DNA of 38,232 nt, taken from contig JAVBMA010000020.1 in assembly GCA_031553005.1 (NCBI GenBank), positions 1 through 38,232 of the forward strand, written 5' to 3'. A program made the translations under genes and the position numbers. This DNA is from RGIG9379 sp031553005. GTDB taxonomy: Bacteria; Bacteroidota; Bacteroidia; Bacteroidales; Paludibacteraceae. The notes below the pieces were generated by a model that worked only from the letters and a program-made list of their open reading frames with translations, searched no databases and was not told the DNA's origin. Positions within the stretch are counted from its first letter, which is position 1, and each line of letters begins with the position of its first letter. Below are positions 18,174-27,721 of this stretch, piece after piece.

Positions 18174-18228
18174 ATGGGGGATTAGGATAAAAAAATCTAA
18201 TTTTAACCCCTCACTTTTTATTTCTGCA

Positions 18229-18939
18229 TTATTTCTTCAAAATCTCTTTTTCCACCATTTCTTTCGGTAATTTCTTTGTGCAGAAGAACCAATCATAACA
18301 GGTCATACCCTCTTCTTTTTTCTCCACGCGTTCGTTTGCCATGCGGGTAGAGCCCGGAGCCGGAACAATCACATCGTCTCCCGGACGCCAGTCGGCAGGC
18401 AGAGCCACTTTAAATTTATCGGCTGTTTGCAAAGCAATCAATGCTCGTTTCAATTCGTCAAAATTACGTCCCAAATTGAGCGGATAATAAATGATAGCGC
18501 GGATTACCGCATCCGGGTCGATGAAAAATACGGCGCGGACAGCTTTTGTATTGCTTACTTCAGGTTGAACCATACCATATTTGTTTGCCACCTCCATACT
18601 GATATCTTCTATCAAAGGAAATCTTATATCAATGTTTTTCATTCCTTTAAATTCGATTTTTTCCTTGATAGTGCGCAGCCATGCAATATGACTAGATAAA
18701 CCGTCAATTGAAAGCCCGATAAGCTGGCAATTCAGTTCCTCAAATTCATCCTGCATGCTTCCGAATGTGATAAATTCAGAAGTACATACCGGAGTGAAGT
18801 CAGCCGGGTGACTGAATAAAATCACCCATTTCCCTTTAAACTCTTCGGGAAAGTTGATTGGACCCTGTGTTGTAACTGCCGTAAACGCAGGCGCTTTTTC
18901 TCCAATGCGAGGCATCGGATTGTTTAGGTTTGTTTCCAT
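18229..18939 (-). CDS. Peroxiredoxin (Prx6 / archaeal-type)
   Basis: A 236-residue cytosolic thiol peroxidase. The peroxidatic Cys52 lies in HPADFTPVCTSEF, with the conserved Pro/Thr and an Arg in the mid-section. The long C-terminal arm has TCYDWFFCTKK (Cys214, Cys220), as in archaeal-type Prx6 proteins where these Cys can resolve the sulfenate. It reduces H2O2 and organic hydroperoxides. The start ATG lies directly behind an AT-rich leader. The GNAT gene is 95 bases upstream in the same direction and may or may not share its transcript. Confidence 0.93.
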   Translation of the reverse strand: METNLNNPMPRIGEKAPAFTAVTTQGPINFPEEFKGKWVILFSHPADFTPVCTSEFITFGSMQDEFEELNCQLIGLSIDGLSSHIAWLRTIKEKIEFKGMKNIDIRFPLIEDISMEVANKYGMVQPEVSNTKAVRAVFFIDPDAVIRAIIYYPLNLGRNFDELKRALIALQTADKFKVALPADWRPGDDVIVPAPGSTRMANERVEKKEEGMTCYDWFFCTKKLPKEMVEKEILKK

Positions 18940-19034
18940 AATTATTTAGTTATAAGTTATAAATTGTAAAAACGATAATGCGTAATTGGTTGTATTTTAT
19001 TTTTTATCACTAATCGTTAACCATTAATCACTAA

Positions 19035-19328
19035 TTACTTACCACTATTTCTTACATCATCATATTCCCGGTTCCTGTCAAAAAGAACTCTTGTAAAAGA
19101 GCATAAGGGTGAAATCGTACAGTTATTTTCGCGAGCGAATTCAACTGCTTCCTCAAGCATTTTTTTTCCTAAACCGTGTCCCCTGTATTGTGAATTTACC
19201 ATCGTATGATTAATGATAAAATGATTATCTCCCGACCACACATAAGTCATTTCGGCAATTACATTGCCATCGTCGTCTTTGATTAGGAAAGCTCCGTCGG
19301 TTGCTCCTTTTTTTTGTACTATTTCCAT
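19035..19328 (-). CDS. GNAT-type N-acetyltransferase (YjdJ-like)
   Basis: A 97-residue minimal GNAT domain. Motif A, the acetyl-CoA pyrophosphate loop, reads QYRGHGLGKKMLEEAVEFA. The C-terminal block SPLCSFTRVLFDRNREY matches the short COG2388/YjdJ group, where the Cys is conserved. The substrate is unknown. The length is normal for this group, and the protein is cytosolic. Confidence 0.85.
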   Translation of the reverse strand: MEIVQKKGATDGAFLIKDDDGNVIAEMTYVWSGDNHFIINHTMVNSQYRGHGLGKKMLEEAVEFARENNCTISPLCSFTRVLFDRNREYDDVRNSGK

Positions 19329-19698
19329 CTCTTTTTAAGTTAGGTAAGTTTTTGTCTTGGTTTTCTATAAACAATTTCAGCAAGGAGTTGGTTTATTTTT
19401 TTTAATAGAAAAAATTAGCAGTTTTTTTAGTCGGCTAAGAAATTGAAGAGTGAAGAGAGACGAATTAAAAGTTAAAAAGTAGAATAAGCGCTTGCCGCTT
19501 ATCATTAAAACGGGTAAACGAGAAAAATCCTGATTCATGGTTCCTGATTCCTGATTCTCAATCAGCTACCCCCGGCCCTCAAAGGGCTATATAACCTAGC
19601 ATGGGGCAACGCCCTATGGCAATGAAGGATGACGAGTTAAAAGTTAAAAATGAAAAGATTGTAAACATAGGTATTCCTGACTCCTGGTTCTTCTTTCT
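19329..19698. other. 370-base gap with small palindromes
   Basis: No gene is seen. The gap contains a short direct repeat (GACGARTTAAAAGTTAAAAA at about 19458 and 19630) and several mini-hairpins: ATAAGCG / CGCTTAT (19484-19502), GCCCT-CAA-AGGGC (19575-19587) and GGGC-AAC-GCCC (19602-19612). The locally higher GC content differs from the AT-rich surroundings and suggests decayed repetitive DNA. Confidence 0.4.
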
Positions 19699-20796
19699 TT
19701 ATTTTACGATATCTCCAAAAATGCCAAGTAAGATTTTTTCCTCCTTTTCCCAGTTAAATTCACTGTTTGCTTTTTCATAAACGGAATGCACTTTGGGCTC
19801 GGCAAGAATTTCTTTGATGACTTGGGCAAGATATTCCGGTTCGTAATGGTCAATCAGGCGTCCTGTTTCGTATGAATTTAAAATATTCGCAATTTCGGGA
19901 AAGTCGGTAGCCAGAAGAGGAACATGTGCCTGCATGAAATCAAACACCCTGTTGGGCAATGAATAATAATAACTCAATCCTTTTTTCTCAAGCAAACAAA
20001 CTCCGAGGTCGGCACAATTCGTATATTCGGATAACTCCCTGAAAGGAACTACACCTTTGAATATTACCCGGTCGCAAAGTTGCATTTCGCGGACTTTCTC
20101 CTGCAACTCTTCATACAAGTCACCTTTCCCGATAATAACAAATACGGCATTTCCTATATATGGCATAGCATCTATAATCCACTCAATGCCTCTTCCTTCG
20201 TTTACCGCACCCTGATAAAGGATGATTTTTTTACCATCATACTTTAACTTTCCTGTATTTCCGGTCAATGCCTTTTTTACAGGAACATTACGGATTACTT
20301 TTAGGTGCATGCCATATTTTTTTTTGTAATGGTCTGCAATTGATTGGCATACCGTGTAGCCTGTTTTGATATGTGGAAAAAAGATATTTTCTATACCTGT
20401 CCAGAAGTTTTTTACAAATTTACGGTTGGTAACTTCGGGCACTTCGGGAAAAAGTTCGTGTAGGTCTACAACTAATTTTTTCCTTCTTATTTTAGAAACT
20501 AAAAAATTGGGAATTACCGTATCGGTATCATTCGCCAGTAAAATGTCACAGCGCGAAAAGAGCAATAAGAATAAGAGCCGGATATTAAGTTCAGCATAGA
20601 AAAGGAATCCCTTTTTGAAAGTAACCGGTAATCGTTTTACTTCAAATGGAAATTTGGAAGAGCAGTAGAATTTGCTTTGCAAACCGACAAGCAGGACTTC
20701 AAAACCATTGTTATGAAGTGTTGTAGCAACTTTGTTTACACGTTGGTCGGTTTCCAGGTTACCGCTTACAGATATAATTATGCGTTTTTTTTTCAT
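19699..20796 (-). CDS. Glycosyltransferase family 4 (GT-B fold)
   Basis: About 365 residues from the preferred start (MKKKRIIISVSG). The N-terminal Rossmann half has the family opening ISVSGNLETDQRVNKVATTLHNNG. The donor-binding half carries IILYQGAVNEGRGIEWII, VIIGKGDLYEEL, and the FDFMQAHVPLLATDFPE block with the EX7E-like region. These are retaining GT4 features for a nucleotide-sugar donor. It is cytosolic or peripheral at the membrane and probably builds surface glycan. An upstream ATG at 20820 would add eight residues. It is divergent to murB, with no other glycan genes nearby, so the product is unknown. Confidence 0.85.
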   Translation of the reverse strand: MKKKRIIISVSGNLETDQRVNKVATTLHNNGFEVLLVGLQSKFYCSSKFPFEVKRLPVTFKKGFLFYAELNIRLLFLLLFSRCDILLANDTDTVIPNFLVSKIRRKKLVVDLHELFPEVPEVTNRKFVKNFWTGIENIFFPHIKTGYTVCQSIADHYKKKYGMHLKVIRNVPVKKALTGNTGKLKYDGKKIILYQGAVNEGRGIEWIIDAMPYIGNAVFVIIGKGDLYEELQEKVREMQLCDRVIFKGVVPFRELSEYTNCADLGVCLLEKKGLSYYYSLPNRVFDFMQAHVPLLATDFPEIANILNSYETGRLIDHYEPEYLAQVIKEILAEPKVHSVYEKANSEFNWEKEEKILLGIFGDIVK

Positions 20797-20912
20797 TCCG
20801 AAGTATTCAAACAAAAACATGAAATGTGTGCAGTTTCATGTTTTCGTTTGCAAAAGTAACTCAATATTGGGATAAATCACTTCAACCCTAAGGTTAATTG
20901 ACGTCGAAAAAG

Positions 20913-20920
20913 TATATTTG
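20913..20920 (+). promoter_or_regulatory. -7 element of murB
   Basis: TATATTTG, a full TAnnTTTG match. Its last G begins the GTG (20920) that could be read as an upstream start. The promoter therefore overlaps that codon and supports the ATG at 20941. The -33 match is poor. Confidence 0.45.
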
Positions 20921-20940
20921 TGAAAATTTCAAATAAGAAA

Positions 20941-21951
20941 ATGAAGATAGAAAACAACTTTTCTCTTTTACCTTACAATACATTTGGGTTGAATGTTTCG
21001 TGTCGGCAATTTTGTGAATACAATACGGTTTCCGAATTAGAGGATTTTATAAAATCGGATATTTTAAAAACTTCAAAATGGTTGCATATCGGAGGAGGTA
21101 GCAATCTGTTATTTCTACAGGATTATGACGGGTTGATTTTGCATTCTCAAATAAAAGGAATCGAAATAATTGAAGATACGAAAGAGAGTTGCATTGTACG
21201 GGTAGGAGCAGGAGTAGTTTGGGATGATTTTGTGATTTGGTGTGTAGAGAATCAATTGGGAGGAGTTGAAAACCTTTCGTTGATTCCGGGAGAAGTAGGA
21301 GCCTCTCCTGTTCAAAATATAGGAGCCTACGGAGTTGAGGCAAAAGATGTTATACAGCGTGTAGAAACCATATCCGTAAAAGATGCTTCATTCCGTATAT
21401 TTCAAAAAGAAGAGTGTCGGTTTGCATATCGGAACAGTATATTCAAGAGCGACAATAGCTATATTGTTACACATGTTCTATTTAATTTACAAAAACAGCC
21501 TTTTTACCATTATAATTTGGAGTATGGAAGAATTCGGGAAGCATTGCTTGCTTATCCGGAAATAAACCTGAACCACATCAGGGAAGCTGTAATTGCTATC
21601 CGGAACGAAAAATTGCCCGAACCGAAAGAGTTGGGAAATGCCGGAAGTTTTTTTAAGAATCCGGTCGTTGCAAAAGAAAAGTTTGTTGAACTTCAAAAAA
21701 AGTATCCTTCTATGCCTCATTATCCGGTTGGCGATAACGATGAAAAAATTCCGGCAGGTTGGCTTATCGAACAAAGCGGATGGAAAGGAAAATCATATAA
21801 GCATGCGGGTGTATACGATAAGCAAGCGCTGGTTTTGGTAAATAGGGGAGGTGCTACTGGAAATGAAATATGGGAACTGGCTAATCAGATACAAAAATCG
21901 GTGATGGGAAAATTTGGAATACAAATTGAACCGGAAGTGAAAGCCATATAA
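20941..21951 (+). CDS. murB: UDP-N-acetylmuramate dehydrogenase
   Basis: A 336-residue cytosolic FAD enzyme that reduces UDP-N-acetylenolpyruvylglucosamine to UDP-MurNAc in peptidoglycan synthesis. FAD-binding elements: HIGGGSNLLF and the NLSLIPGEVGASPVQNIGAYG block. The catalytic Ser lies in NAGSFFKNP, and the C-terminal domain has IPAGWLIEQSGWKG. The presence of the YRNSIF loop fits type I MurB. The start at ATG 20941 is preferred over GTG 20920, since the GTG lies within the promoter -7 box. The gene is transcribed away from the glycosyltransferase gene. Confidence 0.95.
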   Translation: MKIENNFSLLPYNTFGLNVSCRQFCEYNTVSELEDFIKSDILKTSKWLHIGGGSNLLFLQDYDGLILHSQIKGIEIIEDTKESCIVRVGAGVVWDDFVIWCVENQLGGVENLSLIPGEVGASPVQNIGAYGVEAKDVIQRVETISVKDASFRIFQKEECRFAYRNSIFKSDNSYIVTHVLFNLQKQPFYHYNLEYGRIREALLAYPEINLNHIREAVIAIRNEKLPEPKELGNAGSFFKNPVVAKEKFVELQKKYPSMPHYPVGDNDEKIPAGWLIEQSGWKGKSYKHAGVYDKQALVLVNRGGATGNEIWELANQIQKSVMGKFGIQIEPEVKAI

Positions 21952-22104
21952 TGAGAGTATTAATATAAAAGATTAAAAAACTTGTTTTGTTGAGTTTCGT
22001 AGGGAATCATTGCCTTTTATTAAGAATAATTACATTGGTTATCTGATGCAATTGCATCGGAATTTCCTGTTATGATGTAAATTAGGTAATAGATAAGATT
22101 TAAT

Positions 22105-22180
22105 GATATATTTAGACAAGTAGACAAAGTAAACAAGTCATTCTTATTCTCGTTTACTCATCAACTCGTTTACTAAAAAC
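22105..22180. repeat. Intergenic repeat with GTAAACRAGT words
   Basis: AAGTAGACAAAGTAAACAAGT, then the inverse words CGTTTACT and CTCGTTTACT. The same words occur at 4714-4760 and 26413-26450, so these appear to be members of a dispersed family able to form hairpins. The copy lies between murB and the ORF6N gene. Confidence 0.45.
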
Positions 22181-22221
22181 ATAACAATAAATTCTTTATA
22201 AAACTTATTAAAGCCACATTT

Positions 22222-22791
22222 ATGAAAGAACTGAAATTAGTAGAAAACAAAATTTATGAGATGAGAGGTTTGCAGGTCATGTTAGATTTTGATTTGGCCG
22301 AAATGTACGGAATTGAGACAAAACGCCTGAAGGAGGCCGTAAGGCGGAATATAGAACGCTTTCCCGATGATTTTATGTTTGAACTTACGCGCGAGGAGTA
22401 TCATTTTCTAAGGACGCAAATTGCGTCCTTAGAGATTGGAAGAGGAAAATATTCTAAATATCAGCCATTTGCATTTACCGAGCAGGGTGTGGCAATGCTT
22501 TCTTCCGTTCTAAGTAGTAAAAAAGCCATTGAGATAAATATCGGCATAATGAGGGCTTTTGTCGTTATTCGGAAATGTATAGCTCAGACAAGCCCTAAAA
22601 ATATAGAAGAACGTATAAAAAGTTTGGAAGAGGTAAACGAAGAATTATTGAGAGATATGAACGATTTAAGTGAAGATACCCGTAAATCATTAGATGAGAT
22701 GTTTGATGCTTTTGCCCAATTGGCGAATGAAATAAATTTAAATAAGACAAAACCGCCTCGCAATCCGGTAGGATTCGTCATTGAAAAATAA
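22222..22791 (+). CDS. ORF6N domain protein
   Basis: 189 residues. The ORF6N domain (about 5-95) is phage-derived and thought to bind DNA: EMRGLQVMLDFDLAEMYGIETKRLKEAVRRN, FPDDFMFEL, and AFTEQGVAMLSSVL match the family order. The C-terminal third (about 125-175) is charged and predicted coiled coil. Chromosomal ORF6N genes are frequent in Bacteroidota and often stand alone, as here. Direct targets are unknown; it may be a domesticated phage regulator. Confidence 0.88.
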   Translation: MKELKLVENKIYEMRGLQVMLDFDLAEMYGIETKRLKEAVRRNIERFPDDFMFELTREEYHFLRTQIASLEIGRGKYSKYQPFAFTEQGVAMLSSVLSSKKAIEINIGIMRAFVVIRKCIAQTSPKNIEERIKSLEEVNEELLRDMNDLSEDTRKSLDEMFDAFAQLANEINLNKTKPPRNPVGFVIEK

Positions 22792-22939
22792 ACTTTTTTT
22801 AGTTGAAAATGCTTGTTTTGCAAAGTATATTCCTGTTTTAAGAATATTTGCCGGATGTTTGCGGAATGCCAATAAAACCATATTTATTTTTCATCCATTT
22901 TCAATTCCTCATTTTTCCGTTTTCCATTTAAAAATTTAC

Positions 22940-22947
22940 TACCTTTA
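22940..22947 (+). promoter_or_regulatory. -7 element of purA
   Basis: TACCTTTA, a near match to TAnnTTTG, 45 bases before the purA ATG. The -33 region has only a weak TTT match. Confidence 0.35.
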
Positions 22948-22991
22948 CGGGTCGAAATTAAAAAGAAGAGAATTAATTCAAAATACACATA

Positions 22992-24260
22992 ATGAAAGTA
23001 GATGTTTTATTAGGATTACAATGGGGCGACGAGGGGAAAGGTAAAATAGTAGATGTCCTTACTCCTGGTTATGATTTGATAAGCCGTTTCCAGGGTGGTC
23101 CGAATGCGGGACATACATTAGAGTTTGAAGGCCAGAAATATGTATTGCGTTCTGTTCCTTCAGGAATTTTTCAGGGAGGAAAAATAAATGTAATTGGCAA
23201 TGGAGTTGTGATTGACCCGGCTCTTTTCAAACAGGAAGTAGAAGGTCTGGAAGCATCCGGGCATAATCTTACCGAAAGATTATATATTTCAAAAAAAGCA
23301 CATTTGATTTTGCCTACACACCGTTTGTTGGATGCCGCATACGAATCGGCAAAAGGAAGTGCAAAGATTGGTACGACCGGAAAAGGTATCGGGCCTACAT
23401 ATACCGATAAAGTAAGCCGCAACGGATTAAGGGTAGGAGATATACTCTGCAATTTTGAAGAAAAATATAAAGCGGCGGTAGCTCGTCATAAAGAGATACT
23501 TAGCCACTATGATTTTCAATATGACTTAGCCGCGATTGAGAAAGAGTGGTTTGAAGGAATTGAAAAACTAAAAACTTTCCATCTTATTGATAGTGAGTTT
23601 ATTATCAATGATATACTATCAGCCGGAAAAAAAGTATTGGCTGAAGGGGCACAAGGAACTATGTTGGATGTTGATTTCGGGTCTTATCCGTTTGTGACTT
23701 CTTCCAATACCATTTGTGCCGGGGCTTGCACCGGATTGGGCGTTTCGCCGAGAAAGATAGGAGAAGTATACGGAATTTTCAAAGCCTATTGCACCCGTGT
23801 CGGAAGCGGTCCTTTTCCAACCGAACTACATGATGAAGTAGGAGATGAGATGCGCAAACTGGGACACGAATTCGGTTCGGTAACAGGACGTCCGCGTCGT
23901 TGCGGTTGGATTGACCTTGTCGCTTTGAAATATGCAGTGATGATTAACGGTGTTTCACAACTGATTATGATGAAAAGTGATGTTCTGGATGGATTTGAAA
24001 CTATTAAGGCTTGTATTGCTTACCGGCATAACGGAGAGGAAACAGATGAATTCCCATTTGATATTTCTGAGAATGTAGAGCCTGTTTATGTTGATTTGGC
24101 AGGTTGGAAGACTGACATGACAAAAATGCAACATGAGAATGAGTTTCCTGAAGAATTTAACGGTTATATCGATTTTCTGGAAGACTATCTTGAAGTTCCG
24201 ATTAAGATTGTTTCTGTCGGGCCGGATAGAGAACAGACAATTGTCAGATATGCAGAATAA
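22992..24260 (+). CDS. purA: Adenylosuccinate synthetase
   Basis: A 422-residue cytosolic enzyme that joins IMP and aspartate with GTP to form adenylosuccinate, the first committed AMP step. It has the N-terminal GTP loop QWGDEGKGK (10-18), FQGGPNAGHT, the IMP contacts TTGKGIGPTY, the ANGQGT-like EGAQGTMLD, and GSVTGRPRRCGWIDL. Length is typical. A strong intrinsic terminator follows the stop at 24278. Confidence 0.97.
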   Translation: MKVDVLLGLQWGDEGKGKIVDVLTPGYDLISRFQGGPNAGHTLEFEGQKYVLRSVPSGIFQGGKINVIGNGVVIDPALFKQEVEGLEASGHNLTERLYISKKAHLILPTHRLLDAAYESAKGSAKIGTTGKGIGPTYTDKVSRNGLRVGDILCNFEEKYKAAVARHKEILSHYDFQYDLAAIEKEWFEGIEKLKTFHLIDSEFIINDILSAGKKVLAEGAQGTMLDVDFGSYPFVTSSNTICAGACTGLGVSPRKIGEVYGIFKAYCTRVGSGPFPTELHDEVGDEMRKLGHEFGSVTGRPRRCGWIDLVALKYAVMINGVSQLIMMKSDVLDGFETIKACIAYRHNGEETDEFPFDISENVEPVYVDLAGWKTDMTKMQHENEFPEEFNGYIDFLEDYLEVPIKIVSVGPDREQTIVRYAE

Positions 24261-24277
24261 TTAAAAAATATATATAG

Positions 24278-24307
24278 AAAAAGACCATTATAACGATGGT
24301 CTTTTTT
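24278..24307 (+). terminator. Intrinsic terminator of purA
   Basis: Stem AAAAAGACCAT / ATGGTCTTTTT with loop TATAACG, followed by a run of T. It starts 18 bases after the purA stop codon. Confidence 0.9.
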
Positions 24308-24538
24308 ATTTTCTATATTCTATATCGTAAATTAACAAATTAGCCAATTTCTCAATTAGGCTGTAAATAAATTTTGTTAAAGACTAAAATTTGACTGTTA
24401 TTTTTTATTTTTTTTACGAATGCTTATTTTAAAGTAGTTTGTATTAATTAAACATTTTTGCATTGTAAATAATGTTTAAATTTGGTTTTCTATTAGAGAA
24501 TTATTTAAATTTCTTATTTTTAGATAGTTATATTTATT

Positions 24539-26398
24539 ATGATTGTTACTTTAATTGTTTTGGCAGTTGCGGCTGCTTTTTTCGTTTGGGGGAAGATTCG
24601 GTCTGATATTGTTGCCATTTGTGCATTATTGGTATTGATTCTTACAGGAATACTTACTCCGGAAGAGGCACTGTCCGGTTTCTCAAATTCCATAGTGATT
24701 ATGATGGTTGGTCTGTTTGTCGTAGGAGGAGGGATATTCCAAACCGGATTGGCTAAAATGATTAGTACCCGTATTTTGAAATTGGCAGGAAATAGCGAGA
24801 AAAAATTATTTCTCCTTATCATGTTGGCAACAGCAGGAATAGGGTCGTTTGTAAGTAATACGGGAACAGTAGCATTAATGCTTCCCATTGTAATAAGTTT
24901 AGCGGCTACTGCAAACACGGACTCCCGCCGTTTATTGATGCCCCTTGCTTTTGCGAGCAGTATGGGAGGTATGATGACCTTAATCGGGACTCCTCCCAAT
25001 TTAATCATTCATGGAACGTTGGTTGATGCAGGATATGAAGGTTTGTCATTCTTCTCTTTTCTTCCTGTCGGCCTTATTACATTGACATTGGGTATTATTT
25101 TGCTTTGGCCTATGAGCAAGATGCTTGTTTCAAATAAAAGCAAAAGTAAAGATTCAAAAAAATCGGAAGGAGGGAAGTTAACCCAACTTTCACAAGAATA
25201 CCAATTGGCCCAGAATCTATACCGGGTGAAGGTAAATAATGAATCTTTGCTTGTAAACAGAATGCTGCGGGATTTGTTGATTACGGAGCGTTTTGATGTA
25301 AGTATATTGGAGATTAGAAGAGACCAGCAGAGGCCTTTTCATAAAACTGTAAACCAAGATATGGCGGGGCCCGGAAATACTATTCGCGAGAATGATATAT
25401 TGTACGTTTTGGGCGATTTTTCCAATATGGAAAATTTTGTAAAAGAGAATAAACTTTCGTTGGTTGATATTCATCAGGCGGAATCGAAAGCTTTGTCTGT
25501 CTCTGAAGCGGGCGGAATGGATTTCGGTGAAATTGGAATTGCCGAAGTGGTATTGTTGTCCAATTCAAACCTGGTTGATAAAAGGGTGAGCGAATCTGAT
25601 TTCAGGAATCTGTATAATGTAAATATTCTGGGGATTCAACGCCAAAATGAATATATTTTGAAAAATATAAAAGATGAAAAGATGCAAGCCGGTGATGTAT
25701 TGCTTGTACAAGGAAAGTGGAAAGATGTGGGAAAATTGGACCAGGATGAAAATAATTGGGTCGTTGTTGGGCGTCCGATGGAAGAAGCGGATAAAGTTCC
25801 GTTAAGTAATAAGGCTCCGGTTGCTGCTGTGATTATGGTGGCGATGGTAGTCGTTATGGCATTTAATATCTTACCTCCCGTTGTAGCGGTTATGATTGCA
25901 GCTGTATTAATGGTATTGACCGGATGTCTGCGAACTGTTGAGGCAGCATATAAAACGATTAATTGGGAAAGTATTGTTCTTTTTGCAGGAATGATTCCTC
26001 TTTCTATCGCTATGGAAAAAACGGGAGCTTCGACCATGATATCAAGCGGGATTATTTCCGGTTTCGGCGACTATGGCCCGATAGCCGTACTTGCCGGTAT
26101 TTATTTAGGAACCTCTTTACTCACACTATTTATTAGTAATACGGCAACAGCAGTGCTTTTCGCACCTATTGCATTGCACTCGGCTCTCATTCTCAATGTA
26201 AATCCGCTTCCATTCTTATTTGCAGTAGCAGTAGGAGCAAGCATGTGTTTTGCAAGCCCGTTTTCTACTCCGCCAAATGCTTTGGTAATGTCTGCCGGAA
26301 GATATTCATTTATGGATTATGTGAAGGTGGGTCTTCCTCTGCAACTTATTTATGCTGTAGTTATGATTCTGGTATTGCCGCTGTTATTTCCTTTTTGA
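24539..26398 (+). CDS. SLC13-family permease with TrkA-C domains
   Basis: A 619-residue inner-membrane transporter of the DASS/SLC13 (ArsB/NhaD-like) superfamily. Two hydrophobic halves (about 1-195 and 425-619) each hold a re-entrant signature: FVSNTGTVALMLP with GTPPNLII, and FISNTATAVLFAPIAL with STPPNALVMSAG. Between them lie two TrkA-C/RCK-C domains (about 215-300 and 315-400), which bind small ligands in relatives. The likely substrate is an anion such as sulfate or a dicarboxylate, driven by Na+, but the sequence does not settle it. It converges with the metallophosphoesterase gene across a shared terminator. Confidence 0.9.
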   Translation: MIVTLIVLAVAAAFFVWGKIRSDIVAICALLVLILTGILTPEEALSGFSNSIVIMMVGLFVVGGGIFQTGLAKMISTRILKLAGNSEKKLFLLIMLATAGIGSFVSNTGTVALMLPIVISLAATANTDSRRLLMPLAFASSMGGMMTLIGTPPNLIIHGTLVDAGYEGLSFFSFLPVGLITLTLGIILLWPMSKMLVSNKSKSKDSKKSEGGKLTQLSQEYQLAQNLYRVKVNNESLLVNRMLRDLLITERFDVSILEIRRDQQRPFHKTVNQDMAGPGNTIRENDILYVLGDFSNMENFVKENKLSLVDIHQAESKALSVSEAGGMDFGEIGIAEVVLLSNSNLVDKRVSESDFRNLYNVNILGIQRQNEYILKNIKDEKMQAGDVLLVQGKWKDVGKLDQDENNWVVVGRPMEEADKVPLSNKAPVAAVIMVAMVVVMAFNILPPVVAVMIAAVLMVLTGCLRTVEAAYKTINWESIVLFAGMIPLSIAMEKTGASTMISSGIISGFGDYGPIAVLAGIYLGTSLLTLFISNTATAVLFAPIALHSALILNVNPLPFLFAVAVGASMCFASPFSTPPNALVMSAGRYSFMDYVKVGLPLQLIYAVVMILVLPLLFPF

Positions 26399-26415
26399 TA
26401 AGAAAATAAATGAGT

Positions 26416-26450
26416 AAACAAGTAAACAAGAATAATTCGTTTACTTGTTT
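26416..26450. terminator. Bidirectional terminator between convergent genes
   Basis: A perfect 12-bp stem AAACAAGTAAAC / GTTTACTTGTTT with an 11-base loop, followed by T on the plus strand. It lies between the stops of the SLC13 gene (26398) and the metallophosphoesterase (26451). Its arms are the same GTAAAC words as the dispersed repeats at 4.7 and 22.1 kb, so a repeat may have been recruited as terminator. Confidence 0.75.
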
Positions 26451-27554
26451 TTAATTCAAATAAATAACCACATACTCCGATTGCGTACCAATCCTGAATT
26501 TTCCTCCCCAAATACCTAATCCAGAACTAACGTAAATATGGCTATTTCCTTTTTTTAGATAACCATGAGATTTTTCGTAAATCCGGTCTGTAATCCAAGA
26601 TATAGGCCATACTTGTCCTTGATGAGTATGACCTGAAATTTGAAGGTCAATATTGTTTTTTTCTACATTTCCCAAGTCGTAAGGTTGATGGTCAAGCATA
26701 ATAATTGGTTTCGAATAATCCAACGAATTTATAAGCTCTTCTATTGATTTTCGTTCCGGATTCATTTTATCGTCACGGCCAATAATATAAAATTCGTCAT
26801 TAACCAAAGCTACCGAGTCTCTTAAAACAGTTATACCCGACTGATGAAGAAAATCAAGTGACTTTGTGATTTCTCCTATATATTCATGGTTGCCCAATGA
26901 CATGTAAATACCGTATTTTGATTTGATTTTTTTAAACGAAGAAGCAACATCATTTTCCAATAACGGTTTAGTATTATTATCGATAATATCTCCTGCTATT
27001 AATACAATATCCGCATTTTCCTTATTGATAAGTTCAATCCATTGTTCAAATTCTTTTTTATCAATTGAAAATCCCAAATGTAAGTCGCTTAGCGCTACAA
27101 TTTTCAATGGTTTTCTTCCCTCCGTATTTTTATTGACATTTATAGATAGCTCTACTCTTTCTTTATTTGTGTATTTGAAGTACCCCCACGTCATAATAAC
27201 AGTAATAACTCCGGTTAGAATTCCGAAGGAAGCCCAATTTCCGAATAAGAATTTGTCGGGTATCAAGTGCATAAGCCTAAATAAATCAATCAGCAGAAAT
27301 GCCATCACCAGATATAAACAGATAAAGAACCAGGAAGTCCCGATTTTATAGACAAACGATGTCGCAGGCGTTGGTAAGAAGTTTCCACCTAAAAGCCCCA
27401 GGAAAAAAGAACATACTATGATTACTGCAAATGTTACCAATAATGGTCTGGCTATACTTCCCGAAGGTATTAAGTGCCAAAACCTGTAAAAGACATAAAA
27501 GTTTACACTGAGAATTATGAAAAGCATCAAAAGAATAGCACCAATAGGTTTCAT
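26451..27554 (-). CDS. Membrane metallophosphoesterase (YkuE-like)
   Basis: 367 residues. Four hydrophobic segments lie in the first 130 residues. A calcineurin-like metallophosphoesterase domain follows (about 150-367), with all five metal motifs: ALSDLHLGF, AGDIIDN, SLGNHEY, MLDHQP, and SGHTHQGQ. These bind a dinuclear metal centre. Homologues such as YkuE act on phosphodiester or phospholipid-like substrates, and the natural substrate here is unknown. The active domain may face either side, which sequence alone does not settle. The gene starts 235 bases from tRNA-Asp in divergent orientation. Confidence 0.9.
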   Translation of the reverse strand: MKPIGAILLMLFIILSVNFYVFYRFWHLIPSGSIARPLLVTFAVIIVCSFFLGLLGGNFLPTPATSFVYKIGTSWFFICLYLVMAFLLIDLFRLMHLIPDKFLFGNWASFGILTGVITVIMTWGYFKYTNKERVELSINVNKNTEGRKPLKIVALSDLHLGFSIDKKEFEQWIELINKENADIVLIAGDIIDNNTKPLLENDVASSFKKIKSKYGIYMSLGNHEYIGEITKSLDFLHQSGITVLRDSVALVNDEFYIIGRDDKMNPERKSIEELINSLDYSKPIIMLDHQPYDLGNVEKNNIDLQISGHTHQGQVWPISWITDRIYEKSHGYLKKGNSHIYVSSGLGIWGGKFRIGTQSEYVVIYLN

Positions 27555-27721
27555 ATTATAATTGAAAATTAAGAGTTAATAACCTGGAAAATAAAATTTA
27601 TGACTGTTCTTCAAAAAGAGGACAAGTTACGTAAACTTTGGTATTTCATTTGATTAAGTCCATTTGATTTTCTTATTATTTTTCTTTTTTAGAAAAAAGT
27701 AAATTTTTTGTTACAGAACTA

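Noticed and set aside
20920..20940. GTG start for murB
   Set aside because: The GTG is part of the -7 promoter box, so the transcript cannot contain it.
24520..25008. 162-codon minus-strand frame opposite the SLC13 gene
   Set aside because: Mirror of a hydrophobic membrane-protein gene; the sense frame has clear transporter motifs.
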